NCBI RefSeq assembly: GCF_009707515.1 | Contig: NZ_WLYI01000001.1 | Coordinates: 1-64,000 of the forward strand | Length of the DNA stretch: 64,000 nt | Source of the DNA: Pseudomonas karstica | GTDB taxonomy: Bacteria; Pseudomonadota; Gammaproteobacteria; Pseudomonadales; Pseudomonadaceae | Direction of reading: 5' to 3' | Part shown: in pieces, positions 44,524 to 56,089 of the stretch | How positions within the stretch are numbered: position 1 is the first letter of the stretch | Layout of the letters: every line of letters begins with the position of its first letter | Made by a program: the position numbers and the translations under genes | Notes under the pieces: generated by a model | The model's input: the letters and a program-made list of their open reading frames with translations, nothing else | Told to the model about the DNA's origin: nothing | Databases searched by the model: none

Positions 44524-46116
44524 ATGCGCCTTGCTGCCCTACCGCTATTGCTTGCACCGCTTTTTATCGTCTCCCAGTCCCAGGCGGCCACCACCCTGAG
44601 CGTGTGTACCGAGGCCAGCCCCGAAGGATTCGATGTGGTGCAATACAATTCACTGACCACCACCAATGCCTCGGCGGACGTGCTGATGAATCGCCTGGTG
44701 GACTTCGATGCCGCCAGCGGCAAAGTGATCCCGAGTTTGGCGGACAACTGGGAAGTGTCGCCCAATGGCCTGATCTATACCTTCAAGCTGCACCCGAACG
44801 TGAAATTCCATCGCACCGCGTATTTCAGCCCAAGCCGCACACTGACTGCCGAAGACGTACGCTTCAGTTTCGAGCGCATGCTGGACCCGGCCAGCCCATG
44901 GCATAAAGTCGCCCAGAGCGGCTTCCCCCATGCGCAGTCCATGCAATTGCCAGCGCTGATCAATAAAATCGACGCACTGGATCCGCTGACGGTGCGTTTT
45001 ACGCTCAACCATGCCGACTCAACCTTCCTGGCCACCCTGAGCATGGGTTTTGCCTCGATCTACCCGGCGGAATATGCCGATAAGCTGCTCAAGGCCGGCA
45101 CTCCGGAAAAACTCAACAGCCAGCCCATTGGCACCGGGCCCTTCGTCTTCGGGCGCTTCCAAAAGGATGCGGCCATTCGCTATAAGGCCAACCCGGAATA
45201 TTTCGCAGGTAAGCCTGCTGTGGATAACTTGATCTTTGCCATCACTCCGGACGCCAATGTGCGCCTGCAGAAATTACGCCGCAATGAGTGCCAGATCGCG
45301 TTATCGCCCAAGCCTATGGATATCGGCATCGCCCAACAGGACGCTGCGCTCAAGGTGGAACAAGCGCCCGCCTTCATGACTGCATTTGTCGCCATCAACA
45401 GCCAGCACCCACCGCTGGACAAGCCACAAGTGCGTCAGGCGATCAACCTGGCTTTCGACAAGGCCAGCTATGTCAAAGCCGTGTTCGAAGACACCGCGGA
45501 ACCGGCCACGGGCCCTTACCCACCCAACACCTGGAGCTACGCCAAGGAGCTGCCGGGCTACCCCCACGACGTCGCCAAGGCCAAGGCTTTGCTGGTGCAA
45601 GCCGGGTTCAAGGATGGTTTCAAAACCACCATTTGGACTCGACCGTCAGGCAGTTTGTTGAACCCCAACCCCAGCCTGGGGGCCCAGCTGTTGCAGGCCG
45701 ACCTGGCAAAAATTGGCATCCAGGCGCAAATCCGCGTGATCGAGTGGGGCGAGTTGATCCGCCGTGCCAAGGCGGGTGAGCACGACCTGCTGTTCATGGG
45801 GTGGGCTGGCGACAATGGCGACCCGGATAATTTCCTGACCCCGCAATTCTCCTGCGCGGCGGTAAAATCCGGCACTAACTTCGCTCGCTACTGCGATCCA
45901 GCCCTCGACAAGCTGATCAGCGCCGGCAAGACCACCAGCGAACAAGGTGTGCGCAGCAAGCTGTACCAGCAGGCCCAGGCCCAGATCCAGCAACAGGCCC
46001 TGTGGTTGCCACTGGCCCACCCGACCGCCTTTGTCCTGGCTCGCAAGAATGTCCAGGGGTATCAGGTGAGTCCGTTTGGGCGCCAGGATTATTCGAAGGT
46101 CAGCGTCAAGCCTTAA
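44524..46116 (+). CDS. Dipeptide/peptide ABC transporter substrate-binding protein (DppA-like)
   Basis: The product is 530 residues. I choose ATG 44524, which starts the signal peptide (LAALPLLLAPLFIVSQSQA) and has AAGGA upstream. The SBP family 5 fold is evident: CTEASPEGFDVVQYN, LADNWEVSPNGLIYTFKLH, the GTGPFVFGRF segment and MGWAGDNGDPDNFL. It binds dipeptides or similar peptides in the periplasm for a Dpp-type importer. The permease and ATPase genes are not adjacent, which is common for the several DppA-like proteins of Pseudomonas. Confidence 0.9.
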   Translation: MRLAALPLLLAPLFIVSQSQAATTLSVCTEASPEGFDVVQYNSLTTTNASADVLMNRLVDFDAASGKVIPSLADNWEVSPNGLIYTFKLHPNVKFHRTAYFSPSRTLTAEDVRFSFERMLDPASPWHKVAQSGFPHAQSMQLPALINKIDALDPLTVRFTLNHADSTFLATLSMGFASIYPAEYADKLLKAGTPEKLNSQPIGTGPFVFGRFQKDAAIRYKANPEYFAGKPAVDNLIFAITPDANVRLQKLRRNECQIALSPKPMDIGIAQQDAALKVEQAPAFMTAFVAINSQHPPLDKPQVRQAINLAFDKASYVKAVFEDTAEPATGPYPPNTWSYAKELPGYPHDVAKAKALLVQAGFKDGFKTTIWTRPSGSLLNPNPSLGAQLLQADLAKIGIQAQIRVIEWGELIRRAKAGEHDLLFMGWAGDNGDPDNFLTPQFSCAAVKSGTNFARYCDPALDKLISAGKTTSEQGVRSKLYQQAQAQIQQQALWLPLAHPTAFVLARKNVQGYQVSPFGRQDYSKVSVKP

Positions 46117-46165
46117 GCTGCAAGCTAACTTGAGGCTTGCAGCTCGAAACTTGCAGTTGCTTCTC

Positions 46166-46840
46166 CTACATCCACCCATATTCAGCCATCGACAGCGGGT
46201 CACCCTCACCCACGATAATGTGGTCCAACACCCGCACATCCACTACTTCCAGGGCCTTTTGCAGCAGCTTGGTCAATTTACGATCCGCAATGCTCGGCTC
46301 GGTGCTGCCGGAAGGGTGGTTATGGCACAGGATCAGCGCTGCGGCGTTGTAGGCTAACGCTCGCTTGACCACCTGCCTGGGGTAGACCGTGGCGCTGTCG
46401 ATGGTCCCTTGAAACAACGCTTCGAACCCCAGCACCCGATGCCGTGAGTCGAGGAACAGACACCCGAAAATCTCGTGGGGCTCGTGGCGTAATAGCGCCT
46501 TGAGGTAATCCCGCACGGCTACCGGGCTTTCCAGCACCGAAACACTGCGCAGGCGCTCGGCCAGATGACGCCGGGACATTTCCAGCACCGCCTGGAGCTG
46601 GGCGAACTTTGCCGGCCCCAAACCCAGGTGCTGGCTGAAAACCACCTGCTTGGCTTCCAGCAGTGAGCGCAAACTGCCGAACTGCACCAAAAGATGCCGT
46701 GCCAGATCCACCGCACTTTTACCGCAAACCCCGGTACGCAAGAAAATCGCCAGCAACTCGGCATCGGAAAGACTCGCCGCGCCCAACTCCAAAAGCTTCT
46801 CCCGCGGACGCTCCGCCGCGGGCCAGTCACGAATACTCAT
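46166..46840 (-). CDS. radC: RadC-family JAB/MPN protein
   Basis: The product is 224 residues from ATG 46840 (GGGAGG upstream). A helix-hairpin-helix part covers about 1-95. The metal-binding JAMM motif appears as [14 protein letters not shown] with a downstream Asp. RadC was once linked to DNA repair, but its true activity is unsettled. The gene is divergent from coaBC as in other Pseudomonas. Confidence 0.94.
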   Translation of the reverse strand: MSIRDWPAAERPREKLLELGAASLSDAELLAIFLRTGVCGKSAVDLARHLLVQFGSLRSLLEAKQVVFSQHLGLGPAKFAQLQAVLEMSRRHLAERLRSVSVLESPVAVRDYLKALLRHEPHEIFGCLFLDSRHRVLGFEALFQGTIDSATVYPRQVVKRALAYNAAALILCHNHPSGSTEPSIADRKLTKLLQKALEVVDVRVLDHIIVGEGDPLSMAEYGWM

Positions 46841-46970
46841 AGCACCTCCCTGTGCATGTGCGCCGCTGTTGCATAGCGGTCGCTGTGTTATCTTAGTCCA
46901 TCTTTTTGCGTGCGATTTCACCTCGGGAGGGGGCATCGCAACGCCATCACTGAACTGGAAAGGCAAGCCA

Positions 46971-48179
46971 ATGCAGCGTCTGTATCGGAAACGCATCGTT
47001 CTCGGCGTCGGCGGCGGCATTGCCGCCTATAAGAGCGCAGAACTGGTTCGCAGGCTCCTGGACCAAGGCGCAGAAGTGCGTGTAGTCATGACCCGTGGCG
47101 GCAGTGAGTTCATCACCCCGCTGACCATGCAGGCTTTGTCTGGGCACCCGGTTCACCTGGACCTTCTGGACCCGGCGGCCGAAGCTGCCATGGGCCATAT
47201 AGAGCTGGCCAAATGGGCCGACCTGGTGCTGATCGCCCCGGCTACCGCCGACCTGATCGCCCGCCTCGCCCAGGGCATCGCCGATGACCTGCTGACCACC
47301 CTGGTGCTGGCCACCGACGCCACTGTCGCCATCGCCCCAGCCATGAACCAGGCCATGTGGCGCGACCCGGCCACCCAGGCCAACACCCAACTCCTGCAAA
47401 CCCGCGGCCTCAAGGTGTTCGGCCCGGCTTCCGGCAGCCAGGCCTGTGGCGACGTCGGCATGGGCCGCATGCTCGAAGCCACCGACCTGGCGCTGTGCGC
47501 CGCCGAATGCTTCCAGCACTTGGCCCTGACCGGCAAACACGTACTGATCACTGCCGGCCCGACCCAGGAAAACATCGACCCGGTGCGCTACATCACCAAC
47601 CATAGCTCAGGAAAAATGGGCTTTGCCCTGGCCGAAGCGGCGGTGGAAGCAGGTGCCCGTGTCACCCTGATCACTGGCCCGGTACACCTTCCGACGCCAG
47701 ACAGGGTCACCCGCATTGACGTAGTCAGCGCCCGTGACATGCTCGCGGCCTGCGAAGCGGCGATTCCCTGCGATCTGTTTATTGCCTCGGCAGCGGTTGC
47801 GGACTACCGGCCAGAAGTCGTTGCGCCGCAAAAACTCAAGAAAGACCCTACAAGCGGCGATGGCCTGCTCCTGCAAATGGTCCGCAACCCGGACATCCTG
47901 GCAACCATTGCCACCCGTCCGGATCGTCCGTTCAGCGTCGGTTTTGCCGCCGAAACCGAACACCTGCTGGACTACGCCGCGCGCAAATTGAAAGACAAAA
48001 ACCTCGACCTGATCGTTGCCAATGATGTCGCCAACCCGAGCATCGGCTTCAACAGCGAGGAAAACGCCTGCAGCGTGATTGATCGCGACCTGCACGCCAC
48101 TCTTTTCGCCCAGACCAGCAAGGGCAAGATTGCCCGCCAACTGATCTCCTTTATCGCCCAACGGCTGAACCAGGTTTAA
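46971..48179 (+). CDS. coaBC: Bifunctional phosphopantothenoylcysteine decarboxylase/synthetase CoaBC
   Basis: The product is 402 residues from ATG 46971 (AAAGG upstream). The N-terminal CoaC flavoprotein half has [22 protein letters not shown] and [12 protein letters not shown], the latter containing the catalytic Cys. The C-terminal CoaB half has [19 protein letters not shown] and AAVADYRP. Together they convert 4'-phosphopantothenate and cysteine to 4'-phosphopantetheine for coenzyme A. It is followed closely by dut. Confidence 0.96.
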   Translation: MQRLYRKRIVLGVGGGIAAYKSAELVRRLLDQGAEVRVVMTRGGSEFITPLTMQALSGHPVHLDLLDPAAEAAMGHIELAKWADLVLIAPATADLIARLAQGIADDLLTTLVLATDATVAIAPAMNQAMWRDPATQANTQLLQTRGLKVFGPASGSQACGDVGMGRMLEATDLALCAAECFQHLALTGKHVLITAGPTQENIDPVRYITNHSSGKMGFALAEAAVEAGARVTLITGPVHLPTPDRVTRIDVVSARDMLAACEAAIPCDLFIASAAVADYRPEVVAPQKLKKDPTSGDGLLLQMVRNPDILATIATRPDRPFSVGFAAETEHLLDYAARKLKDKNLDLIVANDVANPSIGFNSEENACSVIDRDLHATLFAQTSKGKIARQLISFIAQRLNQV

Positions 48180-48184
48180 TCTCC

Positions 48185-48640
48185 ATGCACGCTTTACAAG
48201 CCAAGATCCTCGACCCTCGCATCGGTAACGAATTCCCACTGCCAGCCTACGCCACCACAGGTTCCGCCGGCCTCGACCTGCGAGCCATGCTCAAGCAGGA
48301 CACTGTTCTCGAGCCAGGCCAGACCCTGCTGATCCCCACCGGCCTGTCGATCTACATCGGCGACCCAGGCTTGGCCGCGATGATCCTGCCACGCTCCGGC
48401 CTGGGCCATAAGCACGGCATCGTCCTCGGTAACCTGGTAGGCCTGATCGACTCCGACTACCAGGGCGAGCTGATGGTTTCCTGCTGGAATCGCGGCCAGA
48501 CCGCCTTCAACATTGCCGTCGGCGAGCGCATCGCCCAGCTTGTCCTGGTTCCAGTGGTACAGGCGCATTTCGAGCTGGTTGAAGAGTTCGACGAAACCCA
48601 GCGTGGCACCGGTGGTTTCGGGCATTCCGGCAGCCACTGA
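48185..48640 (+). CDS. dut: Deoxyuridine 5'-triphosphate nucleotidohydrolase
   Basis: The protein has 151 residues, the trimeric dUTPase type. Conserved motifs are AGLDLRA (motif 1), [11 protein letters not shown] (2), [11 protein letters not shown] (3), ERIAQLV (4) and [10 protein letters not shown] (5). It removes dUTP and provides dUMP for thymidylate synthesis. It lies 5 bases after coaBC. Confidence 0.97.
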   Translation: MHALQAKILDPRIGNEFPLPAYATTGSAGLDLRAMLKQDTVLEPGQTLLIPTGLSIYIGDPGLAAMILPRSGLGHKHGIVLGNLVGLIDSDYQGELMVSCWNRGQTAFNIAVGERIAQLVLVPVVQAHFELVEEFDETQRGTGGFGHSGSH

Positions 48641-48702
48641 TCAAGCTGAGCCTGCCGGTCGCCGCCAAGGCCAGCCCCTTATCGATGGAGTTTCCCCCCG
48701 CA

Positions 48703-50100
48703 ATGAGCAACGCAGCCCGAGTCGCCCCGACATTTCCTGACAGCATTTTCCGCGCCTATGACATCCGCGGCGTCGTCCCCCAGACCCTGACCGCCGAAAC
48801 CGCCTACTGGATCGGCCGCGCCATTGGCTCCCAGAGCCTGGCTCAAGGCGAGCCCAATGTTTGCGTGGGTCGAGATGGTCGCCTGTCGGGGCCCGAGCTG
48901 GTTGAGCAACTGATCCAGGGCCTGGCCGACAGCGGCTGTCATGTCAGCGATGTCGGCCTGGTTCCGACCCCGGCCGTGTACTACGCCGCCAATGTATTGG
49001 CCGGTAAGTCGGGCGTAATGCTCACCGGCAGCCACAACCCATCGGACTACAACGGCTTCAAGATCGTCATCGCCGGCGACACCCTGGCCAATGAACAGAT
49101 CCAGGCCCTGCACACTCGCCTGAAGACCAACGACCTGACCAGCGGCGCGGGCACCGTCACCAAAGTCGACATTCTTGCGCGCTACTCTGACGAAATTACC
49201 CGTGACGTCAAACTCGCCCGCCGCCTGAAAGTAGTGGTGGACTGCGGCAACGGCGCGGCAGGCGTGATCGCCCCGCAACTGCTCGAAGCCTTGAACTGTG
49301 AAGTGATCCCGCTGTTCTGCGAAGTGGACGGCAACTTCCCTAACCATCACCCAGACCCGGGCAAGCCTGAAAACCTGGTGGACCTGATCGCCAAGGTCAA
49401 GGAAGTCGGCGCCGATGTGGGCCTGGCCTTCGACGGTGATGGTGACCGCGTGGGCGTGGTGACCAACACCGGCAATATCGTGTTTGCGGACCGTTTGCTG
49501 ATGCTGTTTGCCCGCGACGTCGTGGCACGCAATCCCAGCGCCGAGATCATCTTTGACGTTAAATGCACCCGACGCCTGACACCGCTGATCAAGGAGTACG
49601 GCGGCCGACCGCTAATGTGGAAGACCGGCCACTCGTTGATCAAAAAGAAAATGAAGGAAACCGGCGCCCTGCTGGCCGGCGAAATGAGCGGCCATGTGTT
49701 CTTCAAGGAGCGCTGGTTCGGCTTTGACGATGGTATTTACAGTGCCGCCCGCCTGCTGGAGATCCTCAGCAATGAAAAATCCACCTGCGACGCGCTGTTT
49801 GCCACCTTCCCGGACGATATTTCTACGCCAGAGATCAATATCCATGTGACCGAGGAGAGCAAATTCAGCATCATTGACGCACTGCACGATGCGCAATGGG
49901 GCGAAGGCGCCAACCTGACCACCATTGATGGTGTGCGGGTCGATTACGCCAAAGGCTGGGGCCTGGTTCGTGCATCCAACACCACCCCGGTTCTGGTACT
50001 GCGTTTCGAGGCTGATTCCGAAGCTGAACTGCAGCGCATCAAGGACGTGTTCCACGTCCAGTTGAAACGTGTTGCCCCTGATCTCCAATTACCGTTCTGA
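48703..50100 (+). CDS. algC: Phosphomannomutase/phosphoglucomutase AlgC
   Basis: The product is 465 residues from ATG 48703; ATG 48685 would add six residues. The phosphoserine loop is TGSHNPSDYNG, the metal loop DGDGDRVG, the sugar-binding loop GEMSGHVFF and the phosphate loop RASNTTPVLVLRFE. The enzyme feeds alginate, LPS, Psl and rhamnolipid precursors. Here it is the short form without the N-terminal transmembrane extension known in some Pseudomonas. It lies in the coaBC-dut-algC-argB cluster. Confidence 0.95.
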   Translation: MSNAARVAPTFPDSIFRAYDIRGVVPQTLTAETAYWIGRAIGSQSLAQGEPNVCVGRDGRLSGPELVEQLIQGLADSGCHVSDVGLVPTPAVYYAANVLAGKSGVMLTGSHNPSDYNGFKIVIAGDTLANEQIQALHTRLKTNDLTSGAGTVTKVDILARYSDEITRDVKLARRLKVVVDCGNGAAGVIAPQLLEALNCEVIPLFCEVDGNFPNHHPDPGKPENLVDLIAKVKEVGADVGLAFDGDGDRVGVVTNTGNIVFADRLLMLFARDVVARNPSAEIIFDVKCTRRLTPLIKEYGGRPLMWKTGHSLIKKKMKETGALLAGEMSGHVFFKERWFGFDDGIYSAARLLEILSNEKSTCDALFATFPDDISTPEINIHVTEESKFSIIDALHDAQWGEGANLTTIDGVRVDYAKGWGLVRASNTTPVLVLRFEADSEAELQRIKDVFHVQLKRVAPDLQLPF

Positions 50101-50120
50101 TTTTTGCACCGGAGCCCTGA

Positions 50121-51026
<906 letters not shown>

Positions 51027-51038
51027 CCACTAAACACA

Positions 51039-51166
51039 AAAGGCCCACCCCTTGTAGGAGCGAGCTTGCTCGCGAAGAACGTTAACGATGCTGTGTTTAT
51101 TCTGGATAAACGCGGCGCCTTCAAGTTTTTCGCGAGCAAGCTCGCTCCTACAGGGGGTGGGCCTTT
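51039..51166. repeat. REPIN enclosed in a bidirectional terminator stem
   Basis: The outer arms AAAGGCCCACCCC (51039-51051) and GGGGTGGGCCTTT (51154-51166) are exact reverse complements. Directly inside, two REP elements face each other: TGTAGGAGCGAGCTTGCTCG from 51053 and its partner ending GCTCCTACA at 51152, separated by about 55 bases. It lies between converging argB and pyrE, so it should end transcription from both sides. Confidence 0.85.
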
Positions 51167-51177
51167 CTGTTGTGCGA

Positions 51178-51825
51178 TTATTGAACGCCGAACTGCTCGC
51201 GATACGCTTTGACCGCCGGTAAATGCTGCTTGAGCTGCGGATCGTCTTCCAGGAACTGCAACACCTGGTTCAACGACACAATACTCACCACCGGGATCCC
51301 AAAATCACGCTCCACTTCCTGGATCGCCGACAACTCGCCGTTACCGCGCTCTTGACGGTTCAGCGCGATCAGCACGCCAGCGGCCTTTGCGCCGTCCTGG
51401 GAAGCAATGATATGCATCACTTCACGAATCGCGGTGCCTGCAGTGATCACATCATCGATGATCAGCACATCGCCGGTCAGCGGGGCTCCCACCAGGCTGC
51501 CGCCTTCACCATGAGCCTTGGCTTCCTTGCGATTGAAGCACCATGGCAGATCCTGCCCGTGATGTTCAGCCAGCGCCACGGCAGTCGCGGCAGCCAAGGG
51601 AATACCTTTGTAGGCCGGACCAAACAGCACGTCGAAGGAAATACCGCTTTCAACGATGGCCGCTGCATAGAAACGACCTAGTTGCGCCAGGGCAGAACCC
51701 GAGTTGAACAGGCCCGCATTGAAGAAGTACGGGCTGGTGCGCCCGGACTTCAGGGTGAACTCACCGAAGCGCAAAACCCCGCGATCGATGGCAAAACGAA
51801 TGAAATCGCGTTGATACGCCTGCAT
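51178..51825 (-). CDS. pyrE: Orotate phosphoribosyltransferase
   Basis: The product is 215 residues from ATG 51825. The PRPP loop is [16 protein letters not shown], and the N-terminal [17 protein letters not shown] is typical. It converts orotate to OMP in pyrimidine synthesis. It is divergent from crc (about 80 bases), as in P. aeruginosa. Confidence 0.97.
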   Translation of the reverse strand: MQAYQRDFIRFAIDRGVLRFGEFTLKSGRTSPYFFNAGLFNSGSALAQLGRFYAAAIVESGISFDVLFGPAYKGIPLAAATAVALAEHHGQDLPWCFNRKEAKAHGEGGSLVGAPLTGDVLIIDDVITAGTAIREVMHIIASQDGAKAAGVLIALNRQERGNGELSAIQEVERDFGIPVVSIVSLNQVLQFLEDDPQLKQHLPAVKAYREQFGVQ

Positions 51826-51907
51826 GAAAAAAGCCTCAGATACCACGGATTTAGCTAATTAGGTAGACGGCGTGTATCATACACGCACGCGATTTTTGGG
51901 GCCATTT

Positions 51908-52687
51908 ATGCGGATCATCAGTGTGAACGTCAATGGTATTCAGGCTGCAGTCGAGCGTGGTTTGCTCAGTTGGCTGCAAGCCCAGAATGCCGACGTCATC
52001 TGCCTGCAGGACACCCGCGCCTCCGCCTTTGAACTGGACGACCCAGCCTTCCAACTGGATGGCTACTTCCTTTATGCCTGCGATGCCGAAGTCCCTGCCC
52101 AAGGTGGCGTGGCTTTGTATTCGCGGTTGCAACCCAAGGCGGTCATCAGCGGCCTCGGCTTCGAGACAGCCGACCGCTACGGGCGCTACCTGCAAGCCGA
52201 TTTCGACAAGGTCAGCATCGCGACCTTGCTGCTTCCATCAGGGCAGAACGGCGATGAAGACTTGAACCAGAAGTTCAAGCTAATGGACGATTTCGCCCGT
52301 TACCTGGATAAACAGCGACGCAAACGTCGCGAGTACATTTACTGTGGCTCGCTATACGTGGCGCAACAGAAGCTGGATATCAAGAACTGGCGCGACAGCC
52401 AGCAATCCCCAGGCTTCCTGGCGCCGGAACGGGCCTGGATGGACGAGATTGTCGGCAACATGGGCTATGTCGATGCCCTGCGTGAAGTCAGCCGCGAAGG
52501 CGACCAGTACAGTTGGTGGCCGGACAACGAACAGGCCGAGATGCTCAACCTGGGTTGGCGTTTTGACTACCAGTTGCTGACCCCGGGCCTGCGTCGCTTT
52601 GTGCGTAGCGCTCGCCTGCCGCGTCAGCCGCGCTTTTCGCAGCATGCACCACTGATCGTGGACTACGACTGGACATTGACCATCTGA
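51908..52687 (+). CDS. crc: Catabolite repression control protein Crc
   Basis: The product is 259 residues from ATG 51908, starting MRIISVNVNGIQAAVERG. It has the exonuclease III/AP endonuclease fold but without nuclease activity in characterised Crc. Crc joins Hfq on A-rich mRNA sites to block translation of genes for less preferred carbon sources. The position next to pyrE and before rph confirms identity. An intrinsic terminator follows 15 bases later. Confidence 0.97.
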   Translation: MRIISVNVNGIQAAVERGLLSWLQAQNADVICLQDTRASAFELDDPAFQLDGYFLYACDAEVPAQGGVALYSRLQPKAVISGLGFETADRYGRYLQADFDKVSIATLLLPSGQNGDEDLNQKFKLMDDFARYLDKQRRKRREYIYCGSLYVAQQKLDIKNWRDSQQSPGFLAPERAWMDEIVGNMGYVDALREVSREGDQYSWWPDNEQAEMLNLGWRFDYQLLTPGLRRFVRSARLPRQPRFSQHAPLIVDYDWTLTI

Positions 52688-52701
52688 GGTCTTTTTCCAG
52701 A

Positions 52702-52736
52702 CACAAAAAAACCGACATCACTGTCGGTTTTTTGTG
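52702..52736. terminator. Intrinsic terminator after crc, bidirectional
   Basis: CACAAAAAAACCGACA and TGTCGGTTTTTTGTG form a 12-pair GC-containing stem with A and T flanks and a TCAC loop. It separates crc from the converging DUF4870 gene. Confidence 0.9.
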
Positions 52737-52744
52737 GGCGTTCA

Positions 52745-53113
52745 TTATTTGATCAACCGCCAGGTAAAGGGGTAGCGATAGGCAATCCCCTTGTTGGCCT
52801 TGATCCCGGCAATAATCGTCAGCACCAGCGCTGCAATCACCACCACGGCCATCAGCAAGAAACCAATCACCACAAACCCGAGCACAATGCAGACCAGCCA
52901 GGCAATCGCCACGGTGATCTGGAAATTCAAGGACTCCTTGCCCTGATCATCGATGAGCGGGTCCATGTCTTTCTTGACCTGCCACAGGATCAGCGGCCCC
53001 AGCAGGCTGCCAAAGGGGAACACCAATCCGAGAAACGCCGCGAAGTGACACAGCATGGCCCACTGGCGGATTTCCTTGGACGGTGCCGGAACCGGCAGTT
53101 GGCTGTCATTCAT
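52745..53113 (-). CDS. DUF4870 membrane protein
   Basis: The protein has 122 residues. After a short soluble start with EIRQWAMLCHFAAFLGLVFP come about three membrane segments with the conserved LIDDQGKESLNFQ loop. This is the DUF4870/Tic20-like family. Its function is unknown. It lies 22 bases downstream of rph on the same strand and may be co-transcribed. Confidence 0.87.
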   Translation of the reverse strand: MNDSQLPVPAPSKEIRQWAMLCHFAAFLGLVFPFGSLLGPLILWQVKKDMDPLIDDQGKESLNFQITVAIAWLVCIVLGFVVIGFLLMAVVVIAALVLTIIAGIKANKGIAYRYPFTWRLIK

Positions 53114-53135
53114 GGCGTTTCTCCTTGAGCCTGGC

Positions 53136-53858
53136 TCAATCAGCCAGGGCGGCGTTCTGCAGTTCGAAGATCTCGGTCATGCCTTTCTGGGCCAAGGCCA
53201 GCATGGCATTCAGCTCGGCCGGCTGGAATGGCGCGCCTTCAGCCGTACCCTGCACTTCGATGAAACCACCGGTGCTGGTCATCACCACGTTCAAGTCGGT
53301 CTCGGCGGCCGAGTCTTCCAGGTAGTCCAGGTCCAGCACTGGCTCGCCCTGATACATGCCCACCGAAACAGCTGCGATCATCTGCTTGAGCGGGTCGCCG
53401 CCTTTCAGGCCGCCACGCTTCTTGATGACTTTCAAGGCATCGATCAGGGCTACCATGGCACCGGTGATGGACGCGGTACGGGTACCGCCGTCGGCCTGGA
53501 TCACGTCGCAGTCGACGTACAGGGTCACGTCGCCCAGCTTGGACATGTCCAGGGCCGCTCGCAGGGAGCGACCGATCAGGCGCTGGATTTCCAGGGTGCG
53601 GCCGCCTTGCTTGCCACGGCTGGCTTCACGCTGGTTACGCTCGCCGGTGGCACGGGGCAGCATGCCGTATTCGGCGGTCAACCAGCCCTGGCCCTGGCCC
53701 TTGAGGAAACGCGGCACGCCGTTTTCGACGCTGACGGTGCAGATAACCTTGGTATCGCCAAACTCGACCAGTACAGATCCCTCGGCGTGTTTGGTGTAGT
53801 TGCGGGTGATGCGGATCGAGCGGAGCTGATCGGCAGCGCGACCACTTGGACGTTTCAT
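53136..53858 (-). CDS. rph: Ribonuclease PH
   Basis: The product is 240 residues from ATG 53858 starting [15 protein letters not shown]. RNase PH features are [33 protein letters not shown] and [16 protein letters not shown]. It trims tRNA 3' ends using phosphate. It is divergent from yicC (245 bases), as in other Pseudomonas. Confidence 0.97.
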   Translation of the reverse strand: MKRPSGRAADQLRSIRITRNYTKHAEGSVLVEFGDTKVICTVSVENGVPRFLKGQGQGWLTAEYGMLPRATGERNQREASRGKQGGRTLEIQRLIGRSLRAALDMSKLGDVTLYVDCDVIQADGGTRTASITGAMVALIDALKVIKKRGGLKGGDPLKQMIAAVSVGMYQGEPVLDLDYLEDSAAETDLNVVMTSTGGFIEVQGTAEGAPFQPAELNAMLALAQKGMTEIFELQNAALAD

Positions 53859-54103
53859 AAGGGAGACACCTGTACTGAGGACGAAAAACTGCCGAGCATT
53901 ATAGAGCCGCCAGCCGGTTCGGGGCACGTCTAAAAAAATCGGTTACGAACGGCCGCCCCGCAATCGCGCATCCCACCCTTTGTTATCGCACTGTTTGGGG
54001 CCTCTGGCCCCACTGCGCTACAATCCTGCGCCTTCGCAGCCTGTCGGCTTCAATTTACCCATCAGCCCGTTTTTTTTGCGGGACTGCATCGCGAGGTACC
54101 TCC

Positions 54104-55598
<1,495 letters not shown>

Positions 55599-55765
55599 CA
55601 GGCTCTTCCCAAAACCGCCGCCAGGGCTTTACATTGGCACCTGTAGCGCGTTTTCGATGGCCTGCTAAAAATCAGCGCTTCCCTAAACGCTGGTGATTTT
55701 TTAAACTGTTCAGTCCGCTCGCCCAACCGGGCAGCGCGCATCTTGCATTCGCTCCGAGGAATACC

Positions 55766-56029
55766 ATGGCCCGCGTAACCGTTGAAGACTGCCTAGAACA
55801 CGTGGATAACCGCTTTGAGCTGGTCATGCTCTCTACCAAGCGTGCCCGTCAACTGGCCACTGGCGGCAAAGAGCCCCTGGTCCAGTGGGAAAACGACAAG
55901 CCTACCGTTGTGGCTCTGCGCGAAATCGCCGAAGGCCTGATGAGCTACGAGTTCATCGCCAACGCCGAAATCGTTGAAGACGAACCGTTGTTTGCAGCGT
56001 TCGAGGACGAGTCCAACGAGGCCGTCTAA
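55766..56029 (+). CDS. rpoZ: RNA polymerase omega subunit
   Basis: The protein has 87 residues starting [19 protein letters not shown], with the conserved [11 protein letters not shown]. Omega helps assemble RNA polymerase and forms part of a ppGpp site. It lies between gmk and spoT; the 167-base gap after gmk leaves room for its own promoter. Confidence 0.97.
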   Translation: MARVTVEDCLEHVDNRFELVMLSTKRARQLATGGKEPLVQWENDKPTVVALREIAEGLMSYEFIANAEIVEDEPLFAAFEDESNEAV

Positions 56030-56089
56030 GCCTATGCCTGGTCGACGTAGCACGGCGCGGGGTCAACGCCCGCGGCAGGAGTTCATACT

